The notes: generated by a model not told the origin, from the letters alone. Numbered from the stretch's first letter, positions 20,203 through 29,467 are shown. The stretch is 57,647 nt of DNA from Acidimicrobiales bacterium (GCA_036262515.1 DATAIT010000036.1:1-57647), one strand, 5' to 3'. Program-made: numbers and translations.

Positions 20203-21656
20203 AGTGCACGCAGGCCGAGGACCACGCCCGCAGCCAGCACGGCCAGGCCCAAGGCGGCGACGATCCAGCGCCGGCCCGCCGTCTGGCGGGTCAGCACGAC
20301 CGCCTCGGCCAGCTCGGTGGCGTTGTCGTCCTGGGTCGCGCGCCGCGTGTCGGACCAGAAGGTGAGCGCCCGGCCCGGCGCTGACAGCACGGCCAGCTGG
20401 CTGCTGAGCACCGGGATGCCCTGGATGCTGCCATAGCCGAGGCGTGCGTCGAAGGAGCGGTCCGACACGGTCGCAGTCGTGAACGTGGCGCCCTGGTCCC
20501 ACGACGACGCCATCGCCACCTCCGTCCTGGCGCCGAGCGGGTCGGCGCTGTGGTCGTAGAACACCACGTCGACCCGGCCGTCCGGCGCCACGTCGACGCC
20601 GGGCAGGTGCTGCATGCCGTCCCGCCGCACCACGGCGACGGGCGTCGACCAGGTGGCGCCGTTGTCCCCGGAGGACGCGACGAACACGTCACGCCGATCG
20701 CCCCGCCCGGCGTCCCAGGTGGCGTACACGCGACCCGTCGCGGGATCTCGGCCCAGGCCCGGAACCGGTGCCAGGTTCACGATGATCCGCTGGGGGGGCA
20801 CGAGGTCGGCGGCGACCGTTGTCGGTGGGGCGAAGGAGGCACCGCCGTCCTCGGACCGGAAGGCGACGATGCTCCACGGGCGGTTGTCGGGCGCGCCGCC
20901 CTGCCCCTCGTGGGTCGCCTCGTAGTCGGCCACGTCGTCGCCGAGGTCGAGGGCGACGACCACCGCCTTGCCGCCCGGTCCCAGCTCGACGTTGGGGACC
21001 ACGGCTCGCCGGGCGCCGTCGCTCACGGCGACAGGCGGGAGAAAGCTGCGCCCGGCGTCCGCCGAGCGGACGGCCATGACGGGATTGGGCCCTGGCGAGA
21101 AGCCGAGGCCCCTGCCGGCCGTGTCCGGCGTGGCCTGGACGTACGCGACCAGGACGGACGACCCCTCCACGGCCATGTGGGCATGGAAGGCCTCGGTCCC
21201 GGCGACCTTGACGGGCGGGCCCTCGGGCGTCGTCCGGTGGAAGCGCTGGAGCCAGACCCCGACAGGGAGGTTGAAGCGGCCGCCGGTGGCCGTGTAGAGC
21301 ACCAGCATGCGCCCGTCGGCGTCGAAGCCGACGCCGGGCCAGAAGCAGTTGGGCGCCTCCGGCGGCAGCGGCACGGGGACGGGCGTCCACTGGTTGCCGA
21401 GATCCCCTGACAGGGACACCGAGCACGAGAACTGGGGTGTGTCGATCCGGTCGACCAGCGCGACGGTCCGCGGGTGGGCGGGGTCGGCGGCGACGGCGGG
21501 CGAATTGTGGGCGTTGATCCCCGGGCGGTCGAAGTTGAAGAACGCCTGCGCCGAGGCCCGAATCTCGGGCGGTCGGGAGCTGACACCGAAGGCGAGGACG
21601 ACGAAGCCCACCGTGAGCAGCCCGATGGCCGGTGCCATGGCCCGCCGTGTCCCCAT
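20199..21656 (-). CDS. Exported Asp-box (sialidase-like) repeat protein, copy B
   Basis: A 485-residue protein with the same plan as its downstream neighbour: an N-terminal hydrophobic helix, an Asp-box propeller (SGDLGNQW, SADAGRSF, SEDGGASF, SGDNGATW, SWDQGATF) and a C-terminal membrane helix (WIVAALGLAVLAAGVVLGL). Conserved blocks shared with copy A include DRIDTP, APNCFWPGV and VDVAPDGRVD-VFYD. The two are an old tandem duplication. The ATG at 21656 has TAGCGT seven bases upstream (21669-21664) and no ribosome binding site, so the coupled pair probably starts as a leaderless mRNA. A binding or glycan-related role on the cell surface is inferred only. Confidence 0.7.
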   Translation of the reverse strand: MGTRRAMAPAIGLLTVGFVVLAFGVSSRPPEIRASAQAFFNFDRPGINAHNSPAVAADPAHPRTVALVDRIDTPQFSCSVSLSGDLGNQWTPVPVPLPPEAPNCFWPGVGFDADGRMLVLYTATGGRFNLPVGVWLQRFHRTTPEGPPVKVAGTEAFHAHMAVEGSSVLVAYVQATPDTAGRGLGFSPGPNPVMAVRSADAGRSFLPPVAVSDGARRAVVPNVELGPGGKAVVVALDLGDDVADYEATHEGQGGAPDNRPWSIVAFRSEDGGASFAPPTTVAADLVPPQRIIVNLAPVPGLGRDPATGRVYATWDAGRGDRRDVFVASSGDNGATWSTPVAVVRRDGMQHLPGVDVAPDGRVDVVFYDHSADPLGARTEVAMASSWDQGATFTTATVSDRSFDARLGYGSIQGIPVLSSQLAVLSAPGRALTFWSDTRRATQDDNATELAEAVVLTRQTAGRRWIVAALGLAVLAAGVVLGLRAL

Positions 21657-21740
21657 GAAGGCGACGCTAACGCCTCACCACGCGACGGCGATCCGGGCGA
21701 GACGGCCGCCGGGCAGGCGGCCTCCCTCACCAGCAGGCGG

Positions 21741-21944
21741 TCAGGGACGCCGGCGCACGCCCTCGTCCGCGGCCCACCACCGACCCGAGAACCGCCAGCC
21801 CGGTGACCGCCTGCCGGGTCCCTTCGCGGCCGGCCTGGCCCGGGGCCAGGCGGTCTCGACGGCGGCCACGATCGCCGCGACCTCCTCGGGCGACGGGGGC
21901 GCCGGGGCTTGGCCGCCTGCCTCGTCAGAGCGGGACGTTGCCAT
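21741..21944 (-). CDS. accE: Acyl-CoA carboxylase epsilon subunit
   Basis: A 67-residue protein starting MATSRSDEAGGQAPAPPSPE, then EEVAAIVAAVE and a C-terminal WRFSGRWWAADEGV. A short disordered start, an EE-ALVA helix and a Trp-rich end are typical of the actinobacterial epsilon subunits (ACC_epsilon) that stabilise acyl-CoA carboxylase holoenzymes. Its ATG lies 20 bp inside the end of the carboxyltransferase gene, the usual arrangement for accD/pccB-accE pairs. The biotin-carrying alpha subunit is not in the window. Confidence 0.8.
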   Translation of the reverse strand: MATSRSDEAGGQAPAPPSPEEVAAIVAAVETAWPRARPAAKGPGRRSPGWRFSGRWWAADEGVRRRP

Positions 21945-23469
21945 GCTTGCGCCTCGGTTGGTCCTCCCGCTTCGACCGGAGCATGGTGAGGCTCCGTACG
22001 AGCAGGGCCCGGGTGTCGGCCGGGTGGATCACGTCGTCGACGTACCCCCGCTCGGCGGCGATGTACGGATTCACGTAGCGCTCCGTGTACTCGGCCACCA
22101 GCTCCGCCTTCCGGGCGGCGGGATCGTCGGCCTCGGCCAGCTCCCGGCGGTGCACGATCTCGACCGCGCCCTCGGCGCCCATGACGGCGAACTCTGCTGA
22201 GGGCCACGCGAAGGCCAGATCACACCCGATGGCCTTGGAGTTCATCACCACGTAGGCACCTCCATAGGCCTTCCGGGTGACGACCTGGAGGCGTGGCACG
22301 GTCGCCTCGCACAGGGCGTAGAGCAGCTTGGCCCCGTGGCGGATGATGCCGCCGTACTCCTGGTCGGTGCCCGGCAGGAAGCCGGGGACGTCCACGAAGG
22401 TGACGAGCGGGATGTTGAAGGCGTCGCACGTGCGGACGAATCGGGCCGCCTTCTCGGAGGACTCGATGTCGAGCGCCCCGGCCAGCACCTTGGGCTGGTT
22501 CCCCAGCACGCCCACCGCGTGACCGTCGAGGCGGGCGAAGCCGCACACCATGTTGAGGGCCCAGCGGGCGTGGTACTCGAAGAAGTCACCGTCGTCGACG
22601 ACGGCGGCGATGACCTCCTTCATGTCATACGGCGACGTGGAGCTGGCGGGCACGATGTCGACCAGCTCGGGTGTCCGCCGATCGGCGGTGTCCGTCGGGT
22701 CGACGGCCGGCGGCTCCTCCAGATTGTTGGATGGCAGGAAGGCCAGCAGCTCGCGCACGGCGTCGAGGCAGCTCTCCTCGTCGGGCGCCACGAAGGTGCA
22801 GACGCCCGACTTGGTGGCATGGGTCATGGCGCCGCCGAGCGCCTCGACGCTCACGTCCTCGCCGGTGACGGCCCGGACCACGTCAGGGCCGGTGATGAAC
22901 ATGTGCGAGCTCTCCGCCACCATGAACACGAAGTCGGTCATGGCCGGGCTGTAGACGGCACCGCCGGCGCACGGGCCCAGCACCACGCTGATCTGGGGGA
23001 CGACGCCCGACAGCGCCACGTTGCGGGCGAAGATCTTTCCGTACATGTCGAGCGCGACGACGCCCTCCTGGATGCGGGCGCCGGCGCCGTCGTTCAGGCC
23101 GATGACAGGCACGCCGACCGACGCGGCCAGGTCCATCACCTTGTGCACCTTCTCGCCGAAGACCTCGCCCAGGGACCCCCCGAAGACGGTGAAGTCCTGG
23201 CTGAACACGCAGACCCGGCGCCCGTCGATGGTGCCGAAGCCCGTCACCACGCCATCGGTGTACGGGCGGTTCTCCTCGAGGCCCATGCCGGTCGCCCGGT
23301 GCCGGGCCAGCATGTCGAGCTCCTGGAACGTGCCGTCGTCCAGCAGGTACTCGACCCGTTCCCGGGCCGTCAACTTCCCCCGGGCGTGTTGACGCTCGAC
23401 GGCCCGTTCGGACCCGGCGTGGCGAGCCTGTTCCTTGCGCTTGGCCAGCTCCTCGAGGCGTTCGTCCAC
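21925..23469 (-). CDS. Acyl-CoA carboxylase beta subunit (propionyl/acetyl-CoA carboxyltransferase)
   Basis: A 514-residue carboxyltransferase that moves CO2 from biotin to an acyl-CoA. Family marks include RVEYLLDDGTFQELDMLARH, SQDFTVFGGSLGE, GLNDGAGARIQEGV, GPCAGGAVYSPAMTDF for the acyl-CoA site, and FVDVPGFLPGTDQEYGGIIR with AYGGAYVVMNSK for the biotin side. Length and motifs fit AccD5/PccB, so propionyl-CoA is the likely substrate. The methylmalonyl-CoA epimerase gene at 29.4 kb supports this. GTG 23469 is preceded by TAGCCT (23483-23478), matching the leaderless pattern. The epsilon subunit gene overlaps its end; aat is divergent. Confidence 0.93.
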   Translation of the reverse strand: MDERLEELAKRKEQARHAGSERAVERQHARGKLTARERVEYLLDDGTFQELDMLARHRATGMGLEENRPYTDGVVTGFGTIDGRRVCVFSQDFTVFGGSLGEVFGEKVHKVMDLAASVGVPVIGLNDGAGARIQEGVVALDMYGKIFARNVALSGVVPQISVVLGPCAGGAVYSPAMTDFVFMVAESSHMFITGPDVVRAVTGEDVSVEALGGAMTHATKSGVCTFVAPDEESCLDAVRELLAFLPSNNLEEPPAVDPTDTADRRTPELVDIVPASSTSPYDMKEVIAAVVDDGDFFEYHARWALNMVCGFARLDGHAVGVLGNQPKVLAGALDIESSEKAARFVRTCDAFNIPLVTFVDVPGFLPGTDQEYGGIIRHGAKLLYALCEATVPRLQVVTRKAYGGAYVVMNSKAIGCDLAFAWPSAEFAVMGAEGAVEIVHRRELAEADDPAARKAELVAEYTERYVNPYIAAERGYVDDVIHPADTRALLVRSLTMLRSKREDQPRRKHGNVPL

Positions 23470-23515
23470 CGTCGTGCAGGCTATCGGCGCAGCGGGAGAG
23501 GTCCGGAGATGGGCG

Positions 23516-24205
23516 ATGCTGCGGGACGTGCCTGTCGAGCCACCGTCCGGAGCATGGGTCTTTCCTCCGCCCCGGCCCGACGACGACCTCGTCGGCATCG
23601 GAGCCGACCTCGAGCCGGGGACCATCCTCGCCGCCTATCGAGCGGGTCTGTTCCCCATGCCGCTGGGCGAACCGACGGCGCCCGGCGTGGTGGGGTGGTG
23701 GTCACCGGTGCGCCGCGGCGTGCTCCCGCTGGACGCTTTGCGAGTGACGCGATCGTTGGCCAGATCGTGCCGCCGGTTCGACACGCGCGTCGACACGGCC
23801 TTCGCCGCGGTCATCGACGGATGCGCCGACCGCCGGCGCGAGAAGGGCTGGATCACCGATGAGGTCCGAGAGGCATACGTCCGGTTGCACCAGCTGGGCT
23901 GGGCCCACAGCGTCGAGGCGTGGTCCGGGGACGGGGTCCTTGCCGGCGGCCTCTACGGGGTGGCCTTCGGCGGCCTCTTCGCGGGCGAGTCGATGTTCCA
24001 CGAACATCGCGACGCGTCGAAGGTCGCCCTCGTGGCGCTGGTCGACATCCTGCGCGACGGCACCGACCGGCTCCTCGACGTGCAATGGCGCACACCACAC
24101 CTGGCGACGCTCGGCGCTGTCGAGATCCCTCGAGCCGACTACCTGCGCCGCCTCCGGGAGGTCCTGGGGCGTCCCCTTCCCGACGCGTTCGCGGCGGCGA
24201 GCTGA
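23516..24205 (+). CDS. aat: Leucyl/phenylalanyl-tRNA-protein transferase
   Basis: Aat adds Leu or Phe to proteins with N-terminal Arg or Lys, marking them for ClpS/ClpAP degradation by the N-end rule. The 229-residue product has AYRAGLFPMP, WWSPVRRGVLPLDALRV, GGLYGVAFGGLFAGESMFH and VQWRTPHLATLGA, all diagnostic of the family. The ATG at 23516 gives a normal length; GGAG eight bases upstream may serve as ribosome binding site. The first codon lies 47 bp from the start of the divergent carboxylase gene. Confidence 0.93.
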   Translation: MLRDVPVEPPSGAWVFPPPRPDDDLVGIGADLEPGTILAAYRAGLFPMPLGEPTAPGVVGWWSPVRRGVLPLDALRVTRSLARSCRRFDTRVDTAFAAVIDGCADRRREKGWITDEVREAYVRLHQLGWAHSVEAWSGDGVLAGGLYGVAFGGLFAGESMFHEHRDASKVALVALVDILRDGTDRLLDVQWRTPHLATLGAVEIPRADYLRRLREVLGRPLPDAFAAAS

Positions 24206-24290
24206 GATCCCCGGCACGGGAATGACAGGATCGGGCGCTTCGTCAAGATGGGAGAAGCACCCCGAACCGGTCGAAAGGGGCGTGGATATT

Positions 24291-24302
24291 GGTCAATTGA
24301 CC
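24291..24302. promoter_or_regulatory. 12-bp palindrome upstream of the small Tat-signal gene
   Basis: GGTCAATTGACC is a perfect palindrome in a local AT-rich patch 75 bp before the ATG at 24377. It contains TTGACC in both orientations, which could act as a -35, but no -10 lies at the right distance (TAGCGT at 24328-24333 is 25 bp away). A repressor or activator operator is the more likely reading. Confidence 0.4.
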
Positions 24303-24376
24303 TACACCGCCTGTGTGGTTCGACCGGTAGCGTTGGGCGGGGAGAGAGACACCACCCCCCCTTTTTGGAGGTTCGG

Positions 24377-24622
24377 ATGGGCGAGTTCGGCGGAAGTTCG
24401 CAGACCGGTGCAACGCGTCGTGAGGCGCTGAAGAAGGGCGCCGCAATCGCAGGAGCGACGATGTGGGCCACGCCCGTCATCCAGGCGCTCACGGTCAGCC
24501 CGGCCTCTGCGGACCGGCCGAGCGGCGGCCACATCGACTCCGGTCGTGGGAACGGAAGCTCTCCGCCGGGCGCGGACCTCGATCCCGGGCGGTCGGGCCC
24601 GGTCAACAAGGGCGGCGACTGA
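24377..24622 (+). CDS. Small exported protein with Tat-like signal
   Basis: An 81-residue protein. A TRREALKKGAAIAGATMW segment at residues 12-29 is followed by a hydrophobic stretch and SPASA, a typical Tat-type signal with twin arginine and an Ala-X-Ala-like cleavage site. The mature part is only about 35 residues, rich in Gly, Ser, Pro and Asp, without cysteines or known motifs. A very strong ribosome binding site GGAGG sits six bases before the ATG, in contrast to the leaderless starts around it. Similar short Tat peptides occur in actinobacteria without known function. Confidence 0.6.
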   Translation: MGEFGGSSQTGATRREALKKGAAIAGATMWATPVIQALTVSPASADRPSGGHIDSGRGNGSSPPGADLDPGRSGPVNKGGD

Positions 24623-24640
24623 GCCTCGCTCGCTGCTGCA

Positions 24641-25516
24641 TCAGCGGGCGGAGGCGGCTGCCGCCGCCCGCTCGATCAGCCCGGTGGCACGAAGCCGTTC
24701 GCACGTCTCGACGAAGCCGGCGGCGGGACCCGTCCACCGCAGCTCCTCCACCGCGCCCAGCAACGAGCGGTCCACCCGCAGAGTCGCGAGGTGCCGGAAC
24801 AGCAATGCCTCCTCGCGATGCTCGGCCAGGGTGTTGGCCAGCCCGCGCGCGCCCCTGACCTCGACGTCCCAGCGCTCGGCCAGCCGGGGGATCTCCTCCA
24901 GATGTCGGTAGCGCCCGAGGACCGCCGACGCGGCGGCGGCTCCCCACCCCTTCAACCCCGGAAAGCCGTCGGCACTGTCGCCCACCAGCGCCAGCCAGTC
25001 CGGGATCGACGGTGGGCGCACGCCGTAGCGCGCCACGATCGCCGCCTCGTCCAGCACCACGGCCTTCCGCCGGTCGAGCTGGACGACGTGGTCGGCGACC
25101 ACGCACTGGCCGAGATCCTTGTCCGGCGTGCAGATCACGACCTGAGTCACGGCGGGATCGTCCGCCGCCACGGCCGCCGCTGAGGCGAGGGCGTCGTCGG
25201 CCTCCACCTCCACCATCGCCCACACCCGGACACCCATCGATTCGAGCGACTCCTCGAGCGGTGTGAACTGGGCCAGCAAGTCGGGTTCGACCCCGCTGCC
25301 GTCCTTGTATCCCGGCCACAGATCGTTGCGGAAGGACTCGATCACGTGATCGGTGGCCACACCGACGTGGGTCGCCCCTTCCTCGATGAGGGTCAGCACC
25401 GACGACAGCACGCCGCGCGTGGCCGCCGTGCGCGGGGATTTGGCTCGGACGGCACCAGGCACGCCGTAGTGGTGGCGGAACAGCTCGTAGGTGCCGTCCA
25501 CCAGATGGACCTTCAT
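24641..25516 (-). CDS. 5'-3' exonuclease (FEN1/PIN-like) family protein
   Basis: A 291-residue stand-alone protein related to the N-terminal nuclease domain of DNA polymerase I. Acidic metal residues are visible in VHLVDGTYELFR, VEADDALASAA and CTPDKDLGQ. The helix-hairpin-helix reads VGDSADGFPGLKGWGAAAAS. The polymerase itself has its own such domain (gene at 48.7 kb), so this is an extra copy, perhaps like ExoIX/XNI or actinobacterial single-domain exonucleases. The ATG at 25516 places the first strand at once; an upstream start eight codons earlier adds nothing conserved. It converges on the small Tat-signal gene. Confidence 0.8.
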   Translation of the reverse strand: MKVHLVDGTYELFRHHYGVPGAVRAKSPRTAATRGVLSSVLTLIEEGATHVGVATDHVIESFRNDLWPGYKDGSGVEPDLLAQFTPLEESLESMGVRVWAMVEVEADDALASAAAVAADDPAVTQVVICTPDKDLGQCVVADHVVQLDRRKAVVLDEAAIVARYGVRPPSIPDWLALVGDSADGFPGLKGWGAAAASAVLGRYRHLEEIPRLAERWDVEVRGARGLANTLAEHREEALLFRHLATLRVDRSLLGAVEELRWTGPAAGFVETCERLRATGLIERAAAAASAR

Positions 25517-25749
25517 CGCGCGCCAGTGTCGCCCATCCACGCCGCCGCAGCCCCTCGGAGGGGAACTGGCGCCGGAACGTCGACCTTGCGCCCTTCATTC
25601 CGTTGTGCGTCCCCCGTTTTGACTAGTCCCACGCTATGTGGTTGAGTGGCTACGCAAAGAGAGATCCGGCCACGGCGGCCGGGTGGGCGGCGGTTCTACC
25701 CCGGGGGGCGGAAGCGGCGTCCATTCGTCATCAACAGAGGTGAGGACAG

Positions 25750-27768
25750 ATGATGCGACGCGGCGGAACGTCGAGAGGAAGGAAGGCATGGGCGCTGGTC
25801 GCCTTTGCCGCACTGGTCACGTCGGCGGTGGCGGCCATGTCGGCGCCGTCGAGTGCGGACCTCGAGGCGGGGCACGTCGACGTCGTCCAACTGGACGGCA
25901 GCCAGCTCAACAAGTGCACGGGCGCCATGCCCACACCCGGTAGCGAGAACACCGACAAGCGGCTGGTCGGCGGCACCCTGGTGCCCGGGGGTACGGCGGT
26001 GTTCGAGTTCACCTACCCGTTCGATCCCACGGACACGAGCGGCCGGCAGGACTTCGTGATCCTCGACTGCGTGTTCGTGAACGACGAGCCCGCTCTGGCG
26101 TTCGAGCTGCACGGCGTCCCCAACGACGTGAGCCCGTTCATCTTCCAGTTCACCGTCGACATCCCCTCCGACATCCCGATCGGCGCCGAGTTCTGCAACG
26201 TCGGCAAGACCACGGCCGCCCCGTCGAGCGCGCAGGCGAGCAACCGCAAGGCGGGGCCGGCGTGCTTCGTCGTGGGCGGTGACCTGCGCGTGGTGAAGGT
26301 CGACGCGGCCGGCGCTCCGCTCATGGGCGCCACGTTCGCCATCGAGTGCACCCCCAGCAGCGAGCTGCTGCCGGTGGTCATCGAGGGGGTCACGGCGGAC
26401 ACCTACACCGGGTCGACGGGCTCCGACAACGTGATCACCATCGCCGGGCCGCTCGGGACGTCGTGCGTCATCACCGAGACGGCGGCGCCGGCCGGGTACG
26501 CCATCGCCTCGCCCGCATCCGTCACCGCCGTGATCGGGGTCGACGGCCCGGAGATCACCGTGGTCGACCCGCGTGCCACCGGCGACCTGGCCATCACCAA
26601 GGTGTCGGACACACCGGGCACCTTCACCTTCACCGTCGACTGCCCCGGGACGGCGGTCACCGCCCAGCAGGTGAGCGTCACGGTGGCGACCGCCGGCGGT
26701 CCGGGCACCACCAGCGCGGCCATCACCGGCATCCCGACGGGCACGGTGTGCACCATTACCGAGGCCACGGCGGCGGGGTTCGAGGCTCGTGCGCCGCAGA
26801 CCGTCACCATCGGGCTCGGCACCAACACGGTGACGTTCACCAACGTCCATCAGGTGGGCACGCTGGTCGTGGCCAAGACGACGGTGGGGGGCACCGGGAG
26901 CTTCAACTTCAACGTGGACTGCAACCCTGGAACCGGGTTCGACCAGACGATCACGCTCACCAACACCGAGACCCGGAGGATCGCCGGTATCCCCACGGGA
27001 ACCACCTGCACGGTCACGGAGGCGGCCAGCGCCCTGTTCACCAGCGTCGTCACACCCACCAACGGGACCGTGGTCATCGCCACGGGTGACAACCTGGTGA
27101 GCTTCACCAACACGGCTCGGCCGCCGGCACTCACCATCACCAAGGTGGCCGACGCCGCCACGGTGACGGCCGGGACGGGGGTGGGCTTCACCGTCACCGT
27201 CGCCAACACCGGCTCCGGCCCGGCCACCGCCGTGACCCTCGACGATCCGCTGCCGGCCGCATCGGGCGTCAACTGGGCGATCAGCCCTGCGTACGCAGGC
27301 CCGGGCATGTGCTCGATCACCGGAACGGCCCCGGCGCAGCGGTTGGTGTGCTCCTTCGGCACCATGGCGCCCAGCGCCAGCGCCACCGTCCACGTGTCCA
27401 GCGCCACCACGGCCACCACGTCCGGCACGCTCACCAACACGGCGACCGCGGTGGCGACCAACCACCCGGCCGTCAGCGCCACGGCCGCAGTGACCGTGCA
27501 GATCCCTCCGGTCGTGCTGGGGACGGTGATCACGGCCCCGCCGGTGGTCGCAGCAGCTGCCCCGGTCGCTCCGCCTGCCCCGGTTGCTGCTCCGCCAGCC
27601 GCTCCTGCGCCCGCCCCCGTGGTGGCCGGTGAGACCCTGCTGCCCCGCACGGGCACCAACGGCCTCGCCATGACCATCGCCGGGCTGGCCCTCGTTGCCC
27701 TCGGCGTCGTGTTCCGCAGATGGGGGGCGCGCCGACGGGTGCCCGAGGTGGGCTACCGGCGCATCTGA
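25750..27768 (+). CDS. LPXTG-type cell-surface protein with SpaA-like and DUF11 domains
   Basis: A 672-residue exported protein. It has a signal peptide (residues 1-36), an N-terminal domain with FEFTYPFDPTDTSG, then several prealbumin-like units with ITKVSDTPGTFTF and IAGIPTGTTCTVTEA motifs (SpaA/DUF5979 type). A DUF11 domain follows (ITKVADAATVTAGTGVGFTV), then a Pro/Ala spacer. The C-terminus is a sorting signal: LPRTG at residues 631-635, a membrane helix and a basic tail. It should be linked to the cell wall by a sortase; none is encoded here. A GAGG ribosome binding site precedes the ATG, and another ATG follows at once. A strong hairpin terminates the gene. Confidence 0.8.
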   Translation: MMRRGGTSRGRKAWALVAFAALVTSAVAAMSAPSSADLEAGHVDVVQLDGSQLNKCTGAMPTPGSENTDKRLVGGTLVPGGTAVFEFTYPFDPTDTSGRQDFVILDCVFVNDEPALAFELHGVPNDVSPFIFQFTVDIPSDIPIGAEFCNVGKTTAAPSSAQASNRKAGPACFVVGGDLRVVKVDAAGAPLMGATFAIECTPSSELLPVVIEGVTADTYTGSTGSDNVITIAGPLGTSCVITETAAPAGYAIASPASVTAVIGVDGPEITVVDPRATGDLAITKVSDTPGTFTFTVDCPGTAVTAQQVSVTVATAGGPGTTSAAITGIPTGTVCTITEATAAGFEARAPQTVTIGLGTNTVTFTNVHQVGTLVVAKTTVGGTGSFNFNVDCNPGTGFDQTITLTNTETRRIAGIPTGTTCTVTEAASALFTSVVTPTNGTVVIATGDNLVSFTNTARPPALTITKVADAATVTAGTGVGFTVTVANTGSGPATAVTLDDPLPAASGVNWAISPAYAGPGMCSITGTAPAQRLVCSFGTMAPSASATVHVSSATTATTSGTLTNTATAVATNHPAVSATAAVTVQIPPVVLGTVITAPPVVAAAAPVAPPAPVAAPPAAPAPAPVVAGETLLPRTGTNGLAMTIAGLALVALGVVFRRWGARRRVPEVGYRRI

Positions 27769-27792
27769 CGCCTCGGCGAGATCGAGGCCCGA

Positions 27793-27825
27793 GACGAGGG
27801 GCGCCCGGTGGGGGCGCCCCTCGTC
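27793..27825 (+). terminator. Hairpin terminator after the surface protein gene
   Basis: GACGAGGGGCGCCC (27793-27806) pairs perfectly with 27812-27825 across a five-base GGTGG loop, 24 bp after the stop codon. The 14-bp stem is nearly all G-C and has no following T-run. It separates the surface protein gene from the ligase gene. Confidence 0.7.
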
Positions 27826-27913
27826 GGCGCGTCCGGCCTGGCGCGCGGCAGCTCTCACCGGACGCCGACGTCGTCCTCCGTCTGAGCGACGAGGCTGGCC
27901 ATACCGTGGGCGG

Positions 27914-29467
27914 GTGCTGCTGGCCGACCTGGTGCGGACGTCGGCGACGGTCGCCTCCACGGCGTCGCGCTCGGCCAAGGTCGCGGCGTTGGCCGAGTTG
28001 CTGGCGCTGCTCGGCCGGGACGAGGTCGAGCCGGCGGTGGCCTTTCTCGCCGGCCGACCACGTCAGGGCAAGATCGGGATCGGCTGGGCCACGTTGCGGG
28101 CCATCGACCCGCCGCCGTCGGCCGACCCCACCGTCGAGATCCTGGAGGTCGACGCCGTGCTGCGGTCACTCGGCGGGTTGGCCGGGCCGGGCTCCGCCGC
28201 AGCCCGCCGGGCCATGCTCACCGACCTCCTCGCCCGGGCCACGGCGGCCGAGGCCGACTTCCTGCGCCGCCTGCTGACCGGCGAGCTCCGCCAAGGTGCG
28301 CTCGAAGGAGTCATGACCGATGCCGTGGCCAGGGCGGCCGGGGTCCCGCTGGCCGCCGTGCGGCGAGCGGGGATGCTGGCCGGGGACCTGGCACGGGTGG
28401 CCACCGTGGCGCTGCTCGAGGGGGAGCCCGGTCTGCGCGCCGTCGGTCTGGAGGTCCTTCGGCCCATCTCGCCGATGCTGGCGTCCACGTCCGAGGATGT
28501 GGCCTCGGCGGTCACCACGGCCGGAACCGCCTCGGTCGAGTGGAAGCTCGACGGCGCCCGCATCCAGGCCCACCGCCGTGGGGGCGACGTCCGCCTGTAC
28601 ACCCGCAACCTCAACGACGTGACCTCGCGCCTGCCCACCGTCGTGGACGTGCTGCTCGGTCTCCCGACGGAGGCCGTGGTGCTCGACGGCGAGGTCCTCG
28701 GAATGACCGACGAGGGCCCTGATGCCTTCCAGGACACGATGAGCAGCTTCGGGCGACGTCGCGGCGGGCCCGGGGCCGCCGCCCTCGGCGTGTGGTTCTT
28801 CGACTGCCTGCACCTGGACGGCGAAGACCTTCTCGACCAGCCGCTGGCGGTGCGGTCTGCCGCCCTCGAGCGGACGGGCGCCCCGCGGGTCCCCTCCGTC
28901 GTCACCGCCGACGCCGCCGAAGCCGAGGGCTTCCTGGCCGGCGCGTTGGCCGCCGGGCACGAGGGAGTGATGGTGAAGGCGGTGTCGTCGTCCTACGAGG
29001 CGGGTCGGCGCGGCGCGGCGTGGCGGAAGGTGAAGCCGGTGCACACCCTCGACCTCGCCGTCCTCGGCGCCGAGTGGGGCAGCGGCAGGCGGCGGGGGTG
29101 GCTGTCGAACCTCCACCTCGGTGCTCGGGATCCCTCCGGCGGCTTCGTCATGGTGGGCAAGACGTTCAAGGGCCTCACGGACTCCGTCCTCGCCTGGCAG
29201 ACCGCGGCGTTCCTGGCCCGCGAGTCCGGCCGGGACGGGCGCGTGGTCGAGATCGACCCGCCCCTCGTCGTGGAGGTCGCCGTGGACGGGGTGCTGTCCT
29301 CCACCCGCTACCCCGGCGGCGTGTCCCTGCGGTTCGCTCGGGTCCGGCGGTACCGGGAGGACAAGGGCCCGGCCGACGCCGACACCATCGACACCGTGCG
29401 GAGCCTGCTCAACCGTCCGGGTGGCCGTGGGGATCTGCCGAGCCGGGAACCTCGACCAGCTCGATGA
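27914..29467 (+). CDS. ligB: ATP-dependent DNA ligase, LigB type
   Basis: A 517-residue ligase of the archaeal/eukaryotic ATP-dependent kind, like mycobacterial LigB. An N-terminal helical DNA-binding domain (about residues 1-185) precedes the adenylation domain with motif I EWKLDGARIQ (lysine 211). The nucleotide pocket continues with YTRNLNDVT, LDGEVLG, FDCLHLDGEDL, HEGVMVKAV and WRKVKPVHTLDL, and an OB domain ends with RYREDKG. All motifs for nick sealing are intact. GTG 27914 has TACCGT six bases upstream (27902-27907), the leaderless pattern. Its last 59 bp overlap the end of the epimerase gene on the other strand. Confidence 0.92.
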   Translation: MLLADLVRTSATVASTASRSAKVAALAELLALLGRDEVEPAVAFLAGRPRQGKIGIGWATLRAIDPPPSADPTVEILEVDAVLRSLGGLAGPGSAAARRAMLTDLLARATAAEADFLRRLLTGELRQGALEGVMTDAVARAAGVPLAAVRRAGMLAGDLARVATVALLEGEPGLRAVGLEVLRPISPMLASTSEDVASAVTTAGTASVEWKLDGARIQAHRRGGDVRLYTRNLNDVTSRLPTVVDVLLGLPTEAVVLDGEVLGMTDEGPDAFQDTMSSFGRRRGGPGAAALGVWFFDCLHLDGEDLLDQPLAVRSAALERTGAPRVPSVVTADAAEAEGFLAGALAAGHEGVMVKAVSSSYEAGRRGAAWRKVKPVHTLDLAVLGAEWGSGRRRGWLSNLHLGARDPSGGFVMVGKTFKGLTDSVLAWQTAAFLARESGRDGRVVEIDPPLVVEVAVDGVLSSTRYPGGVSLRFARVRRYREDKGPADADTIDTVRSLLNRPGGRGDLPSREPRPAR

